A stretch of 64,000 bases of DNA from Bacillota bacterium (GTDB lineage Bacteria; Bacillota; UBA4882; UBA8346), in contig JAAYHS010000071.1 in NCBI GenBank assembly GCA_012735315.1, positions 1-64,000 on the forward strand. Reading direction: 5' to 3'. The notes below the pieces were generated by a model that worked only from the letters and a program-made list of their open reading frames with translations, was not told the DNA's origin and did no database searches. This document shows positions 8,360 through 17,040 of this stretch, piece after piece. Numbering within the stretch: position 1 is the stretch's first letter; the number at the start of each line of letters is the position of its first letter. The position numbers were made by a program, and so were the translations under genes.

Positions 8360-9547
8360 ATGAATCGCAAAATTCTACTGGGTTTAGTGTTGAGCTTAAT
8401 CGCCTGCCTGTTGGTATCCACTTCAGTTTTAGGCGCTTACAGCGGTTATTACCAAATTCGGAACGCCGGTAATACTTCGATGTATATCGACGGCATGGGC
8501 CGCACCGATAACGGCGCCGATCTTTGCATGTGGGCGAACACCACTCATTATAACTCTCATTGGCAGATCATTGACGTCGGCGGCGGTTATTATCAATTGA
8601 AAAACCGCAGCACCGGCATGTTCATCGACGGTATGGGCCGTACCAGTAGCGGCGACCCTTGCGGCCAGTGGGCAAATACCACCCATTACAATTCCCACTG
8701 GAAAATCTCTTCCGATAAGGGCTATGTAAGGTTCCAAAACCGCTCTACCGGCCGTTATTTGGACAGCAACGGACAAACCTCCAACGGCGCCGTTGTGGCG
8801 CAACGGAGCGGCAGATCCGACTTGGCCCAACGCTGGACAATAGTTTCCGTGGGCGGAACCGCGCCTACACCGCCTCCGGGACCGACCCCGACACCGAAAC
8901 CTGGTCCAACTCCGACTCCGAAACCCACACCGACCAGTGGCGGCGGCAGTGGCGGAACCAAATATATCTCCAGCACCATCGTGGTAAAGTCGGGTCAAAC
9001 CTATGACGGCGGCAACCAAACCATTATTGCCCAAGGGATGGGCGATGGCAGCCAAAGCGAAAGTCAAAAACCGATTTTCAAGCTTGAAAGCGGCGCTAAT
9101 TTACGGAATGTTATCATCGGAAAACCGGGCTGTGATGGGGTGCATTGTTATGGTAACAATAATGTCACCAATGTGAGATGGGTAGATGTCGGAGAAGACG
9201 CTTTGACCGTAAAAGGCGGCGACAGCGCCAACGCTGGTACAATTAATGTTGACGGCGGTTATGCCAATTACGCCGATGACAAGGTCTTCCAGGTAAATGC
9301 GCCTTGTACCTTAAGAATCAGTAATTTCAGCGCCGATACCATGGGTAAGCTCGTCCGTCAAAATGGCGGGAAAACATGGAAGATGACCGTGTATCTTACA
9401 AATGTAACATTAAACAATGTAAAGGAAGCCGTTTTCAGAACCGATTCCAGCTCATCCCGTGTCTATTACCGGAACTTAAAGGTCACCAATTTCAAAGGTT
9501 CCAAGGGTTGGTGGTACGGTAGAGATTCCCAAGCTTCGCCGTATTAA
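8360..9547 (+). CDS. Secreted pectate lyase, ricin-type module plus PL3 domain
   Basis: A 395-residue extracellular pectate lyase. It has a signal peptide ([21 protein letters not shown]), a ricin-type beta-trefoil almost the same as in the PL1 enzyme upstream, a Pro-Thr-Lys linker (about 172-195) and a C-terminal PL3 catalytic domain. PL3 features are TYDGGNQTII, QKPIFKLESGANLRNVIIG, DGVHCYG, VRWVDVGEDALTVKGG and the C-terminal VYYRNLKVTNFKG. The ATG at 8360 is 8 bases after AAGGAGG; a GTG directly before it (8357) is also in frame. The bulk of the ricin-module DNA differs moderately from its paralogue, but one block is nearly identical (see findings). Confidence 0.93.
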   Translation: MNRKILLGLVLSLIACLLVSTSVLGAYSGYYQIRNAGNTSMYIDGMGRTDNGADLCMWANTTHYNSHWQIIDVGGGYYQLKNRSTGMFIDGMGRTSSGDPCGQWANTTHYNSHWKISSDKGYVRFQNRSTGRYLDSNGQTSNGAVVAQRSGRSDLAQRWTIVSVGGTAPTPPPGPTPTPKPGPTPTPKPTPTSGGGSGGTKYISSTIVVKSGQTYDGGNQTIIAQGMGDGSQSESQKPIFKLESGANLRNVIIGKPGCDGVHCYGNNNVTNVRWVDVGEDALTVKGGDSANAGTINVDGGYANYADDKVFQVNAPCTLRISNFSADTMGKLVRQNGGKTWKMTVYLTNVTLNNVKEAVFRTDSSSSRVYYRNLKVTNFKGSKGWWYGRDSQASPY

Positions 9548-9582
9548 TCATAATATTGCATTCAAATTCGGTAATTAGTTTC

Positions 9583-9617
9583 AAAGCGCGCCGGAAAACA
9601 TTCCGGCGCGCTTTCTT
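9583..9617 (+). terminator. Intrinsic terminator after the PL3 gene
   Basis: A 14-bp perfect GC-rich stem (AAAGCGCGCCGGAA / TTCCGGCGCGCTTT) with an AACA loop and a short pyrimidine tail, 36 bases after the stop. Confidence 0.85.
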
Positions 9618-9662
9618 ATACGATTAAACCGTCAATTGTTTCGAAAACACATATCTAGAAAA

Positions 9663-9740
9663 TGATTTCTCCGCGCCTTCGTGTCTCTGTGGCCAATAAA
9701 TAAATTAGCCACGGAGACGCAGAGACACAGAGAAAAAACT
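9663..9740. repeat. Dispersed palindromic repeat, copy A
   Basis: Imperfect inverted repeat with arms GTGTCTCTGTGGC and GCCACGGAGACGCAGAGAC. A second copy lies at 53788-53855, differing mainly by a missing 7-base segment (CGCCTTC region) and the central spacer. Its translation yields the TETQRHRE peptide seen in many spurious bacterial gene calls, which fits a widespread noncoding repeat. Confidence 0.8.
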
Positions 9741-9787
9741 AATCCGGCTTGTTGCATTCCAAAAGTAACCATTAACAATGACATCCG

Positions 9788-11161
9788 TTATTTCAACTTC
9801 AACAAATGCTTGCCCGTTTCCATCGCCAGGCTAAAAAAGTCCCGGTTACGCTCAAAAATTTCCGCCAAAGCGTCCACTACCCGGTCGATATCCGCTTTCT
9901 CCACTATTAAAGGCGGCTCCAACCGGATCACATTCGGATTATTCAAGGTATACGCGGTAATGATGCCGTGTTTATTCAAAAGTTCTCCGGCCACCATCGC
10001 TCCGGTATACTCACGGGCGGTTTCGCTTAATCTGCCTCCGCTAAGTTTATCCAACCATCCTTGAGGTTGTTCAAACTCCAGTCCGATCAAAAGTCCCAAG
10101 CCCCTGACTTCTTTGATCAATGAATATTTCTCCTGCAACTCCTGTAATCTGCTTAAAAAATATACTCCTAGCTCAGCGGCTCTTTCCGAAAGCCGCTCCT
10201 CGACGATGACTTCCAAAGCCGCTAAACCGGCGGCGCAGGCCATATTATTACCCCCAAAGGTGGAACTGTGCAAAGTGGCCTTTTCAATCGAGCCGTAACC
10301 TTTCTTCCATACGGCGTCGGTCGCCAGGTAAACCCCCAGCGGCATCACCCCGCCCCCTAACGATTTGGCGAGACAAAGGATATCCGGTTCCACTCCTTCA
10401 TGTTCACAAGCAAAAAGTTTGCCGGTCCGTCCAAGGCCGGTTTGAATCTCGTCGATGATCAACAACGCTCCAAATTTGGAACACAACTCCCGTGCCGCCT
10501 TTAAAAACCCGGACGGCGGGATAATGATGCCGCCCTCGCCTTGGATGGGTTCCAAAATTACCGCCGCCACATCGCGGGGCTCCAATAATCTTTGTAAAGC
10601 CTGAAGGTCACCGAAGGGGAAATAGCTAAAATCTGGAACCAACGGTTGAAAAGGTTTTTGGTATTTCTCCCTTCCGGTGGCGCTAAGAGCGCCGAAGGTT
10701 TTCCCGTGAAACGAATTCCAAGCGGAAATGATCTTGGTTTTTCCGGTAGCGATCCGCGCCAGTTTTAAAGCGCCTTCAACCGCTTCGGCGCCGCTGTTGC
10801 AGAAAAAACTACGCTGCAGATTACCGGGTGTAATTAAAGCCAAATTATGAGCCAAGGCCCCGGCCAGGGTATTTAAAGAAGCTTGTAGCAAGTTAGGCTG
10901 TCCGGCCGCCTTAGTAAGAGCCGCTAAAACACGGGGGTGGTTATGCCCCAAGTTAAGCGCGCCGTAGCCGCCTAAAAAATCAAGATACTCCCGGCCTTCA
11001 CTGTCCCAAACCCGTATTCCGTCGGCTTTGACATATTGTTTGGTGAAATCAATCAAAGACATTAACCCTACTAAACTGGAGTTGAGATATTTCCGGTGTA
11101 ATTCGATCATTTCCGTTCGAGTAACGGTTAAGGCGTCTTCCAAAGATAATAATTTAGCCAA
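9788..11161 (-). CDS. Class III (PLP-dependent) aminotransferase, putrescine/ornithine type
   Basis: A 457-residue enzyme that would move an amino group from an omega- or alpha-amino donor to a keto acid using pyridoxal phosphate in the cytoplasm. Fold-type I hallmarks are FFCNSGAEAVEGALKLAR (phosphate-binding GAE turn), AWNSFHGKT, EPIQGEGG, IIDEIQTGLGRTG and the PLP lysine in LCLAKSLGGG. The extended N terminus (TEMIELHRKYLNSSLVGLM) is like that of putrescine aminotransferase (YgjG-like) rather than acetylornithine aminotransferase, but the substrate is not proven. It stands alone, with the dispersed repeat just past its stop. Confidence 0.87.
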   Translation of the reverse strand: MAKLLSLEDALTVTRTEMIELHRKYLNSSLVGLMSLIDFTKQYVKADGIRVWDSEGREYLDFLGGYGALNLGHNHPRVLAALTKAAGQPNLLQASLNTLAGALAHNLALITPGNLQRSFFCNSGAEAVEGALKLARIATGKTKIISAWNSFHGKTFGALSATGREKYQKPFQPLVPDFSYFPFGDLQALQRLLEPRDVAAVILEPIQGEGGIIIPPSGFLKAARELCSKFGALLIIDEIQTGLGRTGKLFACEHEGVEPDILCLAKSLGGGVMPLGVYLATDAVWKKGYGSIEKATLHSSTFGGNNMACAAGLAALEVIVEERLSERAAELGVYFLSRLQELQEKYSLIKEVRGLGLLIGLEFEQPQGWLDKLSGGRLSETAREYTGAMVAGELLNKHGIITAYTLNNPNVIRLEPPLIVEKADIDRVVDALAEIFERNRDFFSLAMETGKHLLKLK

Positions 11162-11244
11162 TTTGAAACGCTCCTTCTAGCAACGCTTGTATCGCTCAAT
11201 TGTAACATCAAATTAATTCGTGTTTTTTCCGGTTTTCCCTGCCG

Positions 11245-11275
11245 TTGACAATGAAGACTTAATAAAAGTTATAAT
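11245..11275 (+). promoter_or_regulatory. Possible promoter for the coiled-coil/amidase pair
   Basis: TTGACA (11245-11250) and TATAAT (11270-11275) are both consensus, but the 19-base spacer is longer than optimal. It lies just upstream of two plus-strand genes. Confidence 0.4.
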
Positions 11276-11308
11276 TAATTTCTTGAGGGGAAAAATATAA
11301 GGCGCTGT

Positions 11309-11554
11309 TTGATACTTTACCTATTAAAACAGGTCATGGAGGAAAGCCATTTGGGTACCCTTGAAGAGACTAAAGTCATTCAAGCCGCCAACCGTCTCGA
11401 AAGCGCGCGCCAACTTTTAGAGGAAGTCGCTAAAAAAGAGGACCGGTTCAGTAATTCTTTTTCCAAAATCGTAGCCGAGCTTGGAAAGTTTGAAGAGGAG
11501 TTGCGCCAAATCAGCAAGACTCTAAACGCGGAAAACCTGGGTAAACGAAGTTAA
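11309..11554 (+). CDS. Small coiled-coil protein of unknown function
   Basis: Up to 81 residues, almost entirely charged helix (ETKVIQAANRLESARQLLEE, SKIVAELGKFEEELRQISKT) with a heptad-like pattern. No catalytic motif or membrane segment is visible and I do not recognise the family. The start is uncertain: TTG at 11309 has a weak, distant SD (GAGGGG at 11285), and ATG at 11336 (MEESHLGTLEE) has no clear SD. It ends about 70 bases before the amidase gene and is probably co-transcribed with it. Confidence 0.6.
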   Translation: MILYLLKQVMEESHLGTLEETKVIQAANRLESARQLLEEVAKKEDRFSNSFSKIVAELGKFEEELRQISKTLNAENLGKRS

Positions 11555-11623
11555 ATAAGGTTGGTAATAATTCAGAGACATTCTTCGGCGAAAAATCATA
11601 AGCTAAATTCAGGGGAATGTCTC

Positions 11624-12136
11624 ATGTCCGCAAACCTTGGTTTAATCCCTTACAACCGTAAAGCGGCTTTGAACTACGCACTCAAATGGGCGTTGGGCCG
11701 CAATCCGAACTTTTACGATTATTCCGAACTCGGCGGTGATTGCGCCAATTTTGCCTCACAAGTCCTGCTGGCGGGCGGCGCGGTTATGAATTATCAGCCG
11801 GTTCTGGGCTGGTATTATATCGACCCCAATCGAAAATCGCCGTCTTGGACCGGGGTAAATTTCTTATATAATTTTTTAATCTCCAACCGGACTAAAGGTC
11901 CTTTCGGCGTTGAAACAGAGCCTAATGAGGTGGGAATCGGAGATTTGGTCCAACTTTCCTTTCAGGGAAACTCTTATTACAATCACACTCTAATAATCAC
12001 CGATTTATCGAGACCGATCAGCCCGAGCCAAATATATGTATCGACTCACTCGATCGACCGGCTGAACGCGAATCTCGCCCAAACATATTCCTGGAAACAA
12101 ATCCGGTTCATTCACATCATCGGCAGCTATTTATAA
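11624..12136 (+). CDS. Amidase_6-type putative cysteine amidase
   Basis: A 170-residue protein of the Amidase_6 family (NlpC/P60-like papain fold), often acting on cell-wall or capsular amides. The candidate nucleophile is the cysteine in GGDCANFASQ and the histidine is in YYNHTLIITD; both sit at the expected spacing, with LGWYYID and GDLVQL between them. No signal peptide is visible. The ATG at 11624 follows the SD AGGGGAA (11611-11617); the frame extends upstream to TTG 11561, but that part looks noncoding. Substrate unknown. Confidence 0.8.
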   Translation: MSANLGLIPYNRKAALNYALKWALGRNPNFYDYSELGGDCANFASQVLLAGGAVMNYQPVLGWYYIDPNRKSPSWTGVNFLYNFLISNRTKGPFGVETEPNEVGIGDLVQLSFQGNSYYNHTLIITDLSRPISPSQIYVSTHSIDRLNANLAQTYSWKQIRFIHIIGSYL

Positions 12137-12140
12137 TCTG

Positions 12141-12196
12141 AAAACCCGGTTTGGTTTTTAAAGCGCCTAATAAGATAACCGGGGAATCTCCCCGGT
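12141..12196 (+). terminator. Tandem hairpins after the amidase gene
   Basis: AAAACC / GGTTTT with a 6-base loop and following T (12141-12159), then a GC-rich hairpin ACCGGGGA / TCCCCGGT (12178-12196). The first resembles a weak intrinsic terminator; the second has no T tail. Confidence 0.45.
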
Positions 12197-12255
12197 CTAC
12201 GGTCGAACTTGGAAACATCTTCGCGATCTTTTCCAGCTTCGATATCAGCCGCGCT

Positions 12256-12696
12256 TTAAATTTTTTCCGGTTGAGACGGTATGGAAATCTCTCCTAAGGT
12301 TTTCGAAAGCTCAACATCATATTTGGCTTTGGTAGCCAGATCGCCCAAGGAAACCATCCCCACCAAACGGTCCCCTTCCACCACCGGCAAACGTCGAATC
12401 TGCTGCGCCGCCATAATTCCGGCCGCTTGTTGAAGGTTCGTCTCAGGACTGACCGATTTTACCTGGGTTGTCATTACGTCTCTAACCATAGTATGGTTGG
12501 GATCTTTCCCATGGGCGATATTTCTGACTACAATATCCCGGTCGGTAACCAATCCGACGATATTAGCGCCTTCACAAACCGGAACGACGCCGACATCATG
12601 CCTTTGCATTACCTGCGCGGCCTCAGTCACCGTAGTGTCTGGTGAAACAACCGCCAAATCATCAGTCATGATATCCTTGATCTTCAATAAAACCAT
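12256..12696 (-). CDS. CBS domain pair protein
   Basis: A 146-residue cytoplasmic protein made only of two CBS motifs: residues about 1-60 (IKDIMTDDLAVVSPDTTVTE, GLVTDRDIVVR) and 72-130 (VRDVMTTQVKSVSPETNLQQ, GMVSLGDLA). Tandem CBS modules bind adenine nucleotides or related ligands and act as sensors, but a stand-alone pair has no defined partner here. The ATG is preceded by a purine-rich SD (GGAAAGG). It is monocistronic. Confidence 0.88.
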   Translation of the reverse strand: MVLLKIKDIMTDDLAVVSPDTTVTEAAQVMQRHDVGVVPVCEGANIVGLVTDRDIVVRNIAHGKDPNHTMVRDVMTTQVKSVSPETNLQQAAGIMAAQQIRRLPVVEGDRLVGMVSLGDLATKAKYDVELSKTLGEISIPSQPEKI

Positions 12697-12792
12697 CCTT
12701 TCCTTTTTTTAAAAGTATCCCCCTCCTCAATAAAATCATGCATTTTCAAAAATCAACCTTTTTTAGCATTACGGAACTAGTCTAGGGGAAGT

Positions 12793-12821
12793 AAAAAGCG
12801 TTGCTCCGAAGCAACGCTTTT
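12793..12821 (-). terminator. Intrinsic terminator after the zinc-ribbon gene
   Basis: The stem AAAAGCGTTGC / GCAACGCTTTT is followed on the minus strand by T residues, about 40 bases past the zinc-ribbon stop. Its near symmetry could also serve plus-strand transcripts. Confidence 0.75.
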
Positions 12822-12859
12822 CAAAAAATTGATAACGGTTTTAAAAATTCCTAATTTAT

Positions 12860-13132
12860 TTATTTTTGGGCCTGAAAACAATCGCGGCAATAAACGGGAC
12901 GATCACCGCTCGGTTTAAAAGGAACCTCAGTTTCGACGCCGCAATTCGAACATACTACCTGATACATTTGCCTGGGACCGCCGGTCCGTTGTTGCTTACG
13001 GGCAGCCCGGCATGCCGGACATCGGCCCGGCTCATTTTGAAAACCCTTACCGGCGTAAAATTCCTGTTCATTGGCAGTAAAAACGAATTCCTGGCCACAT
13101 TCTTTACAAGTCAAACTCTTGTCTTGATACAT
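12860..13132 (-). CDS. Zinc-ribbon protein (two treble CxxC motifs)
   Basis: A 90-residue small protein with two zinc ribbons. The first (zf-trcl type) has CKECGQEFVFTANEQEFY followed by GRCPACRAARK; the second has CSNCGVETEVPF and CRDCF. Such proteins are common in Bacillota and Chloroflexota, often described as probable zinc-binding; a nucleic-acid role is likely but unproven. The start has SD AGGAGG 5 bases upstream. An unusually structured leader precedes it (separate entry), so post-transcriptional control is plausible. Confidence 0.85.
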   Translation of the reverse strand: MYQDKSLTCKECGQEFVFTANEQEFYAGKGFQNEPGRCPACRAARKQQRTGGPRQMYQVVCSNCGVETEVPFKPSGDRPVYCRDCFQAQK

Positions 13133-13250
13133 AAAAACCTCCTGAATTCTAGCCCTTTGGGCTGATAATCGGCCTTTTTCCTAGGGCTAGCCATGGAGGT
13201 GATTCTGGATGGACAAATCAGCGAAACCATTGCAAACCTAAGGTGAGGCA
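13133..13250 (-). promoter_or_regulatory. Structured leader of the zinc-ribbon gene
   Basis: On the minus strand, CTAGCCC (13190-13184) can pair with GGGCTAG (13155-13149), enclosing a smaller GGC/GCC hairpin. ACCTCC (13200-13195) just outside is complementary to GGAGGT of the SD (13142-13137), so the structure could hide the SD. A TATAAT hexamer (13259-13254) would start a leader of about 115 bases, but no good -35 is seen. On the plus strand the inner hairpin (13160-13174) plus T tail resembles a terminator, so the active strand is uncertain. Confidence 0.4.
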
Positions 13251-13303
13251 CTAATTATATTTTAGCACGAATTTTTAAAAATGCAATAGGATAAAGGGTT
13301 ATA

Positions 13304-14526
13304 TTAATCCCAAACTTGCCTCGTTTTTAGCAACCAATCATAAAATTGATCCTTCTCTTCCCAGGCGACCCCGGTCCGCCGGAATTCCAACATCACATCG
13401 GGCTTGGACATCCGGCCGTCGAAAAAGTAGCGATCAATGATTAGCGTTAATACCAACGGTGAGCGCATTAAATTGCCATGGGGCAAATCCTTCCCCAAGC
13501 AAATAGTCTTCGCGAACGGGCCGCGCGCGCTAAAAGGATCAACCCTGCCGTCACCGGAAAAAGCGTAGCGAAGATCTTCAGGTCCGGGTTCAAGCGTTGG
13601 ACCCACCCGGTCGCTGCAAAGGATCTCCGGATGATAGATTCCTTCGAAATCATATGAACCGTGCCGAAACCGTCGCTTAATAAATTTTCACTCGGGTCGA
13701 GCCGCCTGGTGATGGGCGTGTATCGATCGGCAAATTCCTTCGCCGTAATGATAAAATCAGTTCCCATTTTTACGATTCCGTCTCCGAAAAAAAACCTCTC
13801 CGCCAAATAAAGCCCAATCTCTTGGGAACGTTCAATATAGCCGCGCCCGCCGAAAGTAACCCTCTCGCCCCGGCGTTGGCAGCCGATTTCATAGATTCCA
13901 TATTGGGGGCCGCCGATTGAAATCAGTGAAGCCAGTCGTTTCGGATATTCGGTAGCCACATACCGGCCGAACAACCCGCCCAAGCTATGACCGATCCAAT
14001 GAATCTCGGCTTCCGGCCATTTGCGCTCAATTAATTCCAAAAGCGGCGCGGCATAATGTTTACACATCAAAGGCAAGTCCAGTCGCCAATCATACTTCAG
14101 GTAAATGACATTGATGTCGCCGATCCCGGCGGGATCATCCTCCAATATCTGCCAATCATCAAAGATTTTAATCAGCTCCCTGCTGGCTCGCTTGTTGATA
14201 CGGGATCCCCAAAACGAAAACTCTTTCTCCATTAACCGGTAAGAACAGAGCAATAATTTAGTGGCGGAGGGTCCCTCTCCCAATGCTTGATACTTTTGCG
14301 GGATCGGCCGGTAATCCGGTCCGGTCAAAAAATCGGCGTCTTGATGTTTGCGGTAGTGCGGATAGGGTGAATTTTCCAACCACGCCGGATCTTTAGTGGG
14401 CAATTTATCCATACTGCCCCAAAAACCGGGAGTAAAAATAATAAACTCCGGCGGCGACGAGCCGCGAACCGGAAAAGGAATAATCATCGTCAAACCGACG
14501 GCTATTATTAAAAGCAACCTCAACAT
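13304..14526 (-). pseudogene. LCAT/lipase-like alpha/beta hydrolase, interrupted by a frameshift
   Basis: A secreted esterase or lipase-like hydrolase read in two frames. The N-terminal part starts best at ATG 14526 (SD GGTGGGGG; signal peptide MLRLLLIIAVGLTMIIPFPV) and contains FTPGFWGS, YDWRLDLP and the nucleophile elbow GHSLGG (serine). The C-terminal part, in another frame, holds SGDGRVDPFS and LPHGNLMRSPLV, which supplies the expected histidine. Extending the second frame upstream gives YDFEGIYHPEILCSDRVGP, a plausible coding stretch, so the lesion lies near 13640-13690. One inserted or deleted base would restore about 400 residues. It is either a decayed gene or a sequence error. Confidence 0.72.
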
Positions 14527-14593
14527 CAATAATAATCCCCCACCAATCGACTCGCTATCGGCCAACATGCCGATTTTAGCCCTAAAATGTGAC

Positions 14594-14618
14594 AAAGCCG
14601 GGGTTTTGCTCCCGGCTT
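14594..14618 (-). terminator. Hairpin terminator after the EF-G paralogue
   Basis: The stem AAGCCGGG / CCCGGCTT lies 6 bases past the stop codon on the minus strand. The T tail (TTTGTC) is short, so termination strength is uncertain. Confidence 0.55.
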
Positions 14619-14623
14619 CGGTT

Positions 14624-16690
14624 TTATTCTTCCTCTTCAGACATATGTTTTTTAGCCTCCGCGATAATCGCTTCCGCCTGCTGAGCGGGAACCTCCTCGT
14701 AATGATCAAAATTAACGGTGAAATCAGCCCGGCCTTGGGTCATCGAACGTAAATCAATCGCATATTTGGTCATTTCCGCTTGCGGAACCAATGCCCTTAC
14801 TATCTGATATCTCCCCTCCGGTTCCATCCCTAGAATCTTACCGCGTTTTTTATTTAAATCACCGATGACGTCCCCCATGAACTCTTCGGGCGTCCTGACC
14901 TCCACGCTTAAGATGGGTTCCAACAAAATCGGTTTAGCGTCCATAAAACCCTTTTTAAAAGCCATCGAAGCAGCGATCTTAAAAGCCATTTCCGATGAAT
15001 CCACCGGATGGTAGGAGCCGTCGTACAACGTTACCTGGATATCCACTACGGGATAACCGGCCAAAACACCCTTCTCCATCGTCTCGCGCACGCCTTTTTC
15101 CACCGCCGGACGATAGTTTTGCGGAACCGACCCGCCGAAAATCTTATCGACAAATTCAAATTCGCCACCCGGCAGCGGGTTAAGTTCGAGCCAAACATGG
15201 CCGTATTGTCCCCGGCCGCCGCTCTGTTTTTTGTGTTTGCCTTCGACTTTGGTGGAACCCTTAATGGTTTCTTTGTAAGCGATCTTCGGAGCTTTTAGAT
15301 TAACTTCAACCCCGAATTTTTTATGGAGTTTGCTGGTAATAACCTCGATATGGAGATCGCCCATGCCGGAGGCCACGATTTCATTGGTCACCGTATCTTT
15401 AGTAACTTGAAATGTCGGATCTTCCTCCATCAGTCGGGACAAACCGGCGCTGATCTTTTCTTCGTCGCCTTTGGCTTTCGGTTCCACGGCCAACGAAAGT
15501 TTGGGTTTGGGGAATTCTATTGCCGGTAAAACAATCGGTTTATCTTTTTCGGATAAAGTGTCCCCGGTATAAGTCTCCTGTAGTTTGGCTACACCGCCGA
15601 TATCTCCCGCTCCCAACTCGGTAGTGGGTTCTTGGTTTTTCCCTTTAATGATGAATAACTGTCCGATACGCTCATTCTTTCCTTTGCTTGAATTAAACAC
15701 CTGCGAATCGGATTTGATAACTCCCGAAAAAACCCGGAACAAGGTGAGTTTACCCACAAAGGGATCAGCCATTGTTTTAAAGACCAGGGCTGAAAATGGT
15801 TCGTTATCCGAAGGTTTCCGCTCTTCTCCTTGAGCGTTCTTAACCGGGCCCCGATCGACCGGCGAGGGTAAGAATTCGGTAACCACATCCAGGAAATTAG
15901 TGATTCCGATAAGCTTAAGCGAGGAGACGGCCAAAACCGGAACCAATTGCCCGTTGATGGTTCCTTGGCGCGCGCCGCTCAATAATTCGTCTTGGGTTAA
16001 TTCCTGGCCCTCCAAATATTTGGTCAGCAAATCATCATCCGTCTCGGCTACCGACTCCACCAACATTGACCGGTATTCTTCAACCTTAGACTCCAAATCG
16101 GCCGGGATCGGCTTTTCAACCATTTTCCCGCCTTCGAAGACAAAGGCTTTGTTTTTCAAAACATCAACAATTCCCTGAAACTTATCGGCAGCCCCGATTG
16201 GGATTTGCACCGGAATTATGCTGGTTCCGAACCTTTGACGCAGTGCCGTTACCGCTCCGTCAAAATTCGCATTTTCACGGTCCATTTTATTGATTACGAT
16301 CACTCGGGGCAACTTCTGCTCTTGGATATAATCCCAAGCCTTCTCGGTGCCGACTTCCACTCCGGATACGGCGCAAACCACAATACAAGCAGCATCAGCC
16401 GCTCTAATCGCCCCTTTGACTTCTCCGACAAAATCGAAAAATCCGGGCGTATCCAAAATATTAACCTTGACGTCCTTATATTCTACCGGGGCAACGGAAG
16501 CCCCAATACTGATCTTGCGCTTGATTTCTTCCGGATCATAATCCATGATGGAAGTTCCGTCATCCACCTTGCCGAAACGGTCCACCGCTTTGGTTGAAAA
16601 CAGCATCGCCTCGGCCAACATCGTTTTTCCACAGCCGCCATGTCCCAAAAAAATTAAATTCCTGAGTTGTTCTACTTTGTACCTTTTCAA
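14624..16690 (-). CDS. Elongation factor G-like translational GTPase (EF-G paralogue)
   Basis: About 688 residues with the full EF-G layout: GTPase domain with P-loop GHGGCGKT, DTPGFFDF and NKMD, then domains II-V (SGGRGQYGHVWLE in domain IV, KRGKILGMEPEG in domain V). It belongs to the stand-alone EF-G2 type common in Bacillota, since it lies away from rpsL-rpsG-tuf. Translocation or recycling under special conditions is inferred. I choose TTG 16690 (MKRYKVEQLRN), which follows SD GGGAGGG at 6 bases; ATG 16714 is in frame but has a poor SD and adds MKLWGGNL, unlike family N termini. Confidence 0.88.
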   Translation of the reverse strand: MKRYKVEQLRNLIFLGHGGCGKTMLAEAMLFSTKAVDRFGKVDDGTSIMDYDPEEIKRKISIGASVAPVEYKDVKVNILDTPGFFDFVGEVKGAIRAADAACIVVCAVSGVEVGTEKAWDYIQEQKLPRVIVINKMDRENANFDGAVTALRQRFGTSIIPVQIPIGAADKFQGIVDVLKNKAFVFEGGKMVEKPIPADLESKVEEYRSMLVESVAETDDDLLTKYLEGQELTQDELLSGARQGTINGQLVPVLAVSSLKLIGITNFLDVVTEFLPSPVDRGPVKNAQGEERKPSDNEPFSALVFKTMADPFVGKLTLFRVFSGVIKSDSQVFNSSKGKNERIGQLFIIKGKNQEPTTELGAGDIGGVAKLQETYTGDTLSEKDKPIVLPAIEFPKPKLSLAVEPKAKGDEEKISAGLSRLMEEDPTFQVTKDTVTNEIVASGMGDLHIEVITSKLHKKFGVEVNLKAPKIAYKETIKGSTKVEGKHKKQSGGRGQYGHVWLELNPLPGGEFEFVDKIFGGSVPQNYRPAVEKGVRETMEKGVLAGYPVVDIQVTLYDGSYHPVDSSEMAFKIAASMAFKKGFMDAKPILLEPILSVEVRTPEEFMGDVIGDLNKKRGKILGMEPEGRYQIVRALVPQAEMTKYAIDLRSMTQGRADFTVNFDHYEEVPAQQAEAIIAEAKKHMSEEEE

Positions 16691-16714
16691 AAGATTCCCT
16701 CCCCATAATTTCAC

Positions 16715-17040
16715 CCAAGTTCCGTTCGACCTTTAGGATAATTTGTTCATCTAAAGCTAAAAGCGGTTTCATAACTTAACGTCCGACTATTTCCATCCCC
16801 TCTGAGAAGTCGACCGGTTCTTTGATTTTTCCTATGCTGATATATTAAATTTATGAAACCCGCTATCGGATTACTATTCGTTTATTCGATTTAACTAATT
16901 TATTTCCTGCCGCTTACAAAATTTTTATGAGTAAGGAACGCTATTTTGGCTTAATAAAATACCAATAATAACTGCTTCTGGCATTAATTTTTATTTAATT
17001 TTAGGAATAAAAGAAGCGGCGCTCAGCATAATAATGAATG
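16715..17040. other. Intergenic region between EF-G paralogue and RNA candidate
   Basis: AT-rich, with no coding frame supported. It should carry the minus-strand promoter of the EF-G gene and a plus-strand promoter for the structured element that follows, but I find no clear -35/-10 pair. CATAAT at 17027-17032 is a possible plus-strand -10. Confidence 0.35.

Noticed and set aside
9681-10064. 127-codon plus-strand open frame with TETQRHRE
   Set aside because: Its start lies in the palindromic repeat and the rest is antisense to the aminotransferase gene.
13141-13260. Possible cyclic-di-GMP (GEMM) riboswitch because of AAACCATTGCAAACC
   Set aside because: The fixed GEMM core (tetraloop receptor and GGGACGCAAAGCC region) is missing on both strands.
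15008-16597. Several plus-strand frames of 60-130 codons opposite the EF-G paralogue
   Set aside because: They mirror the codon structure of a strongly conserved minus-strand gene and have no SD.
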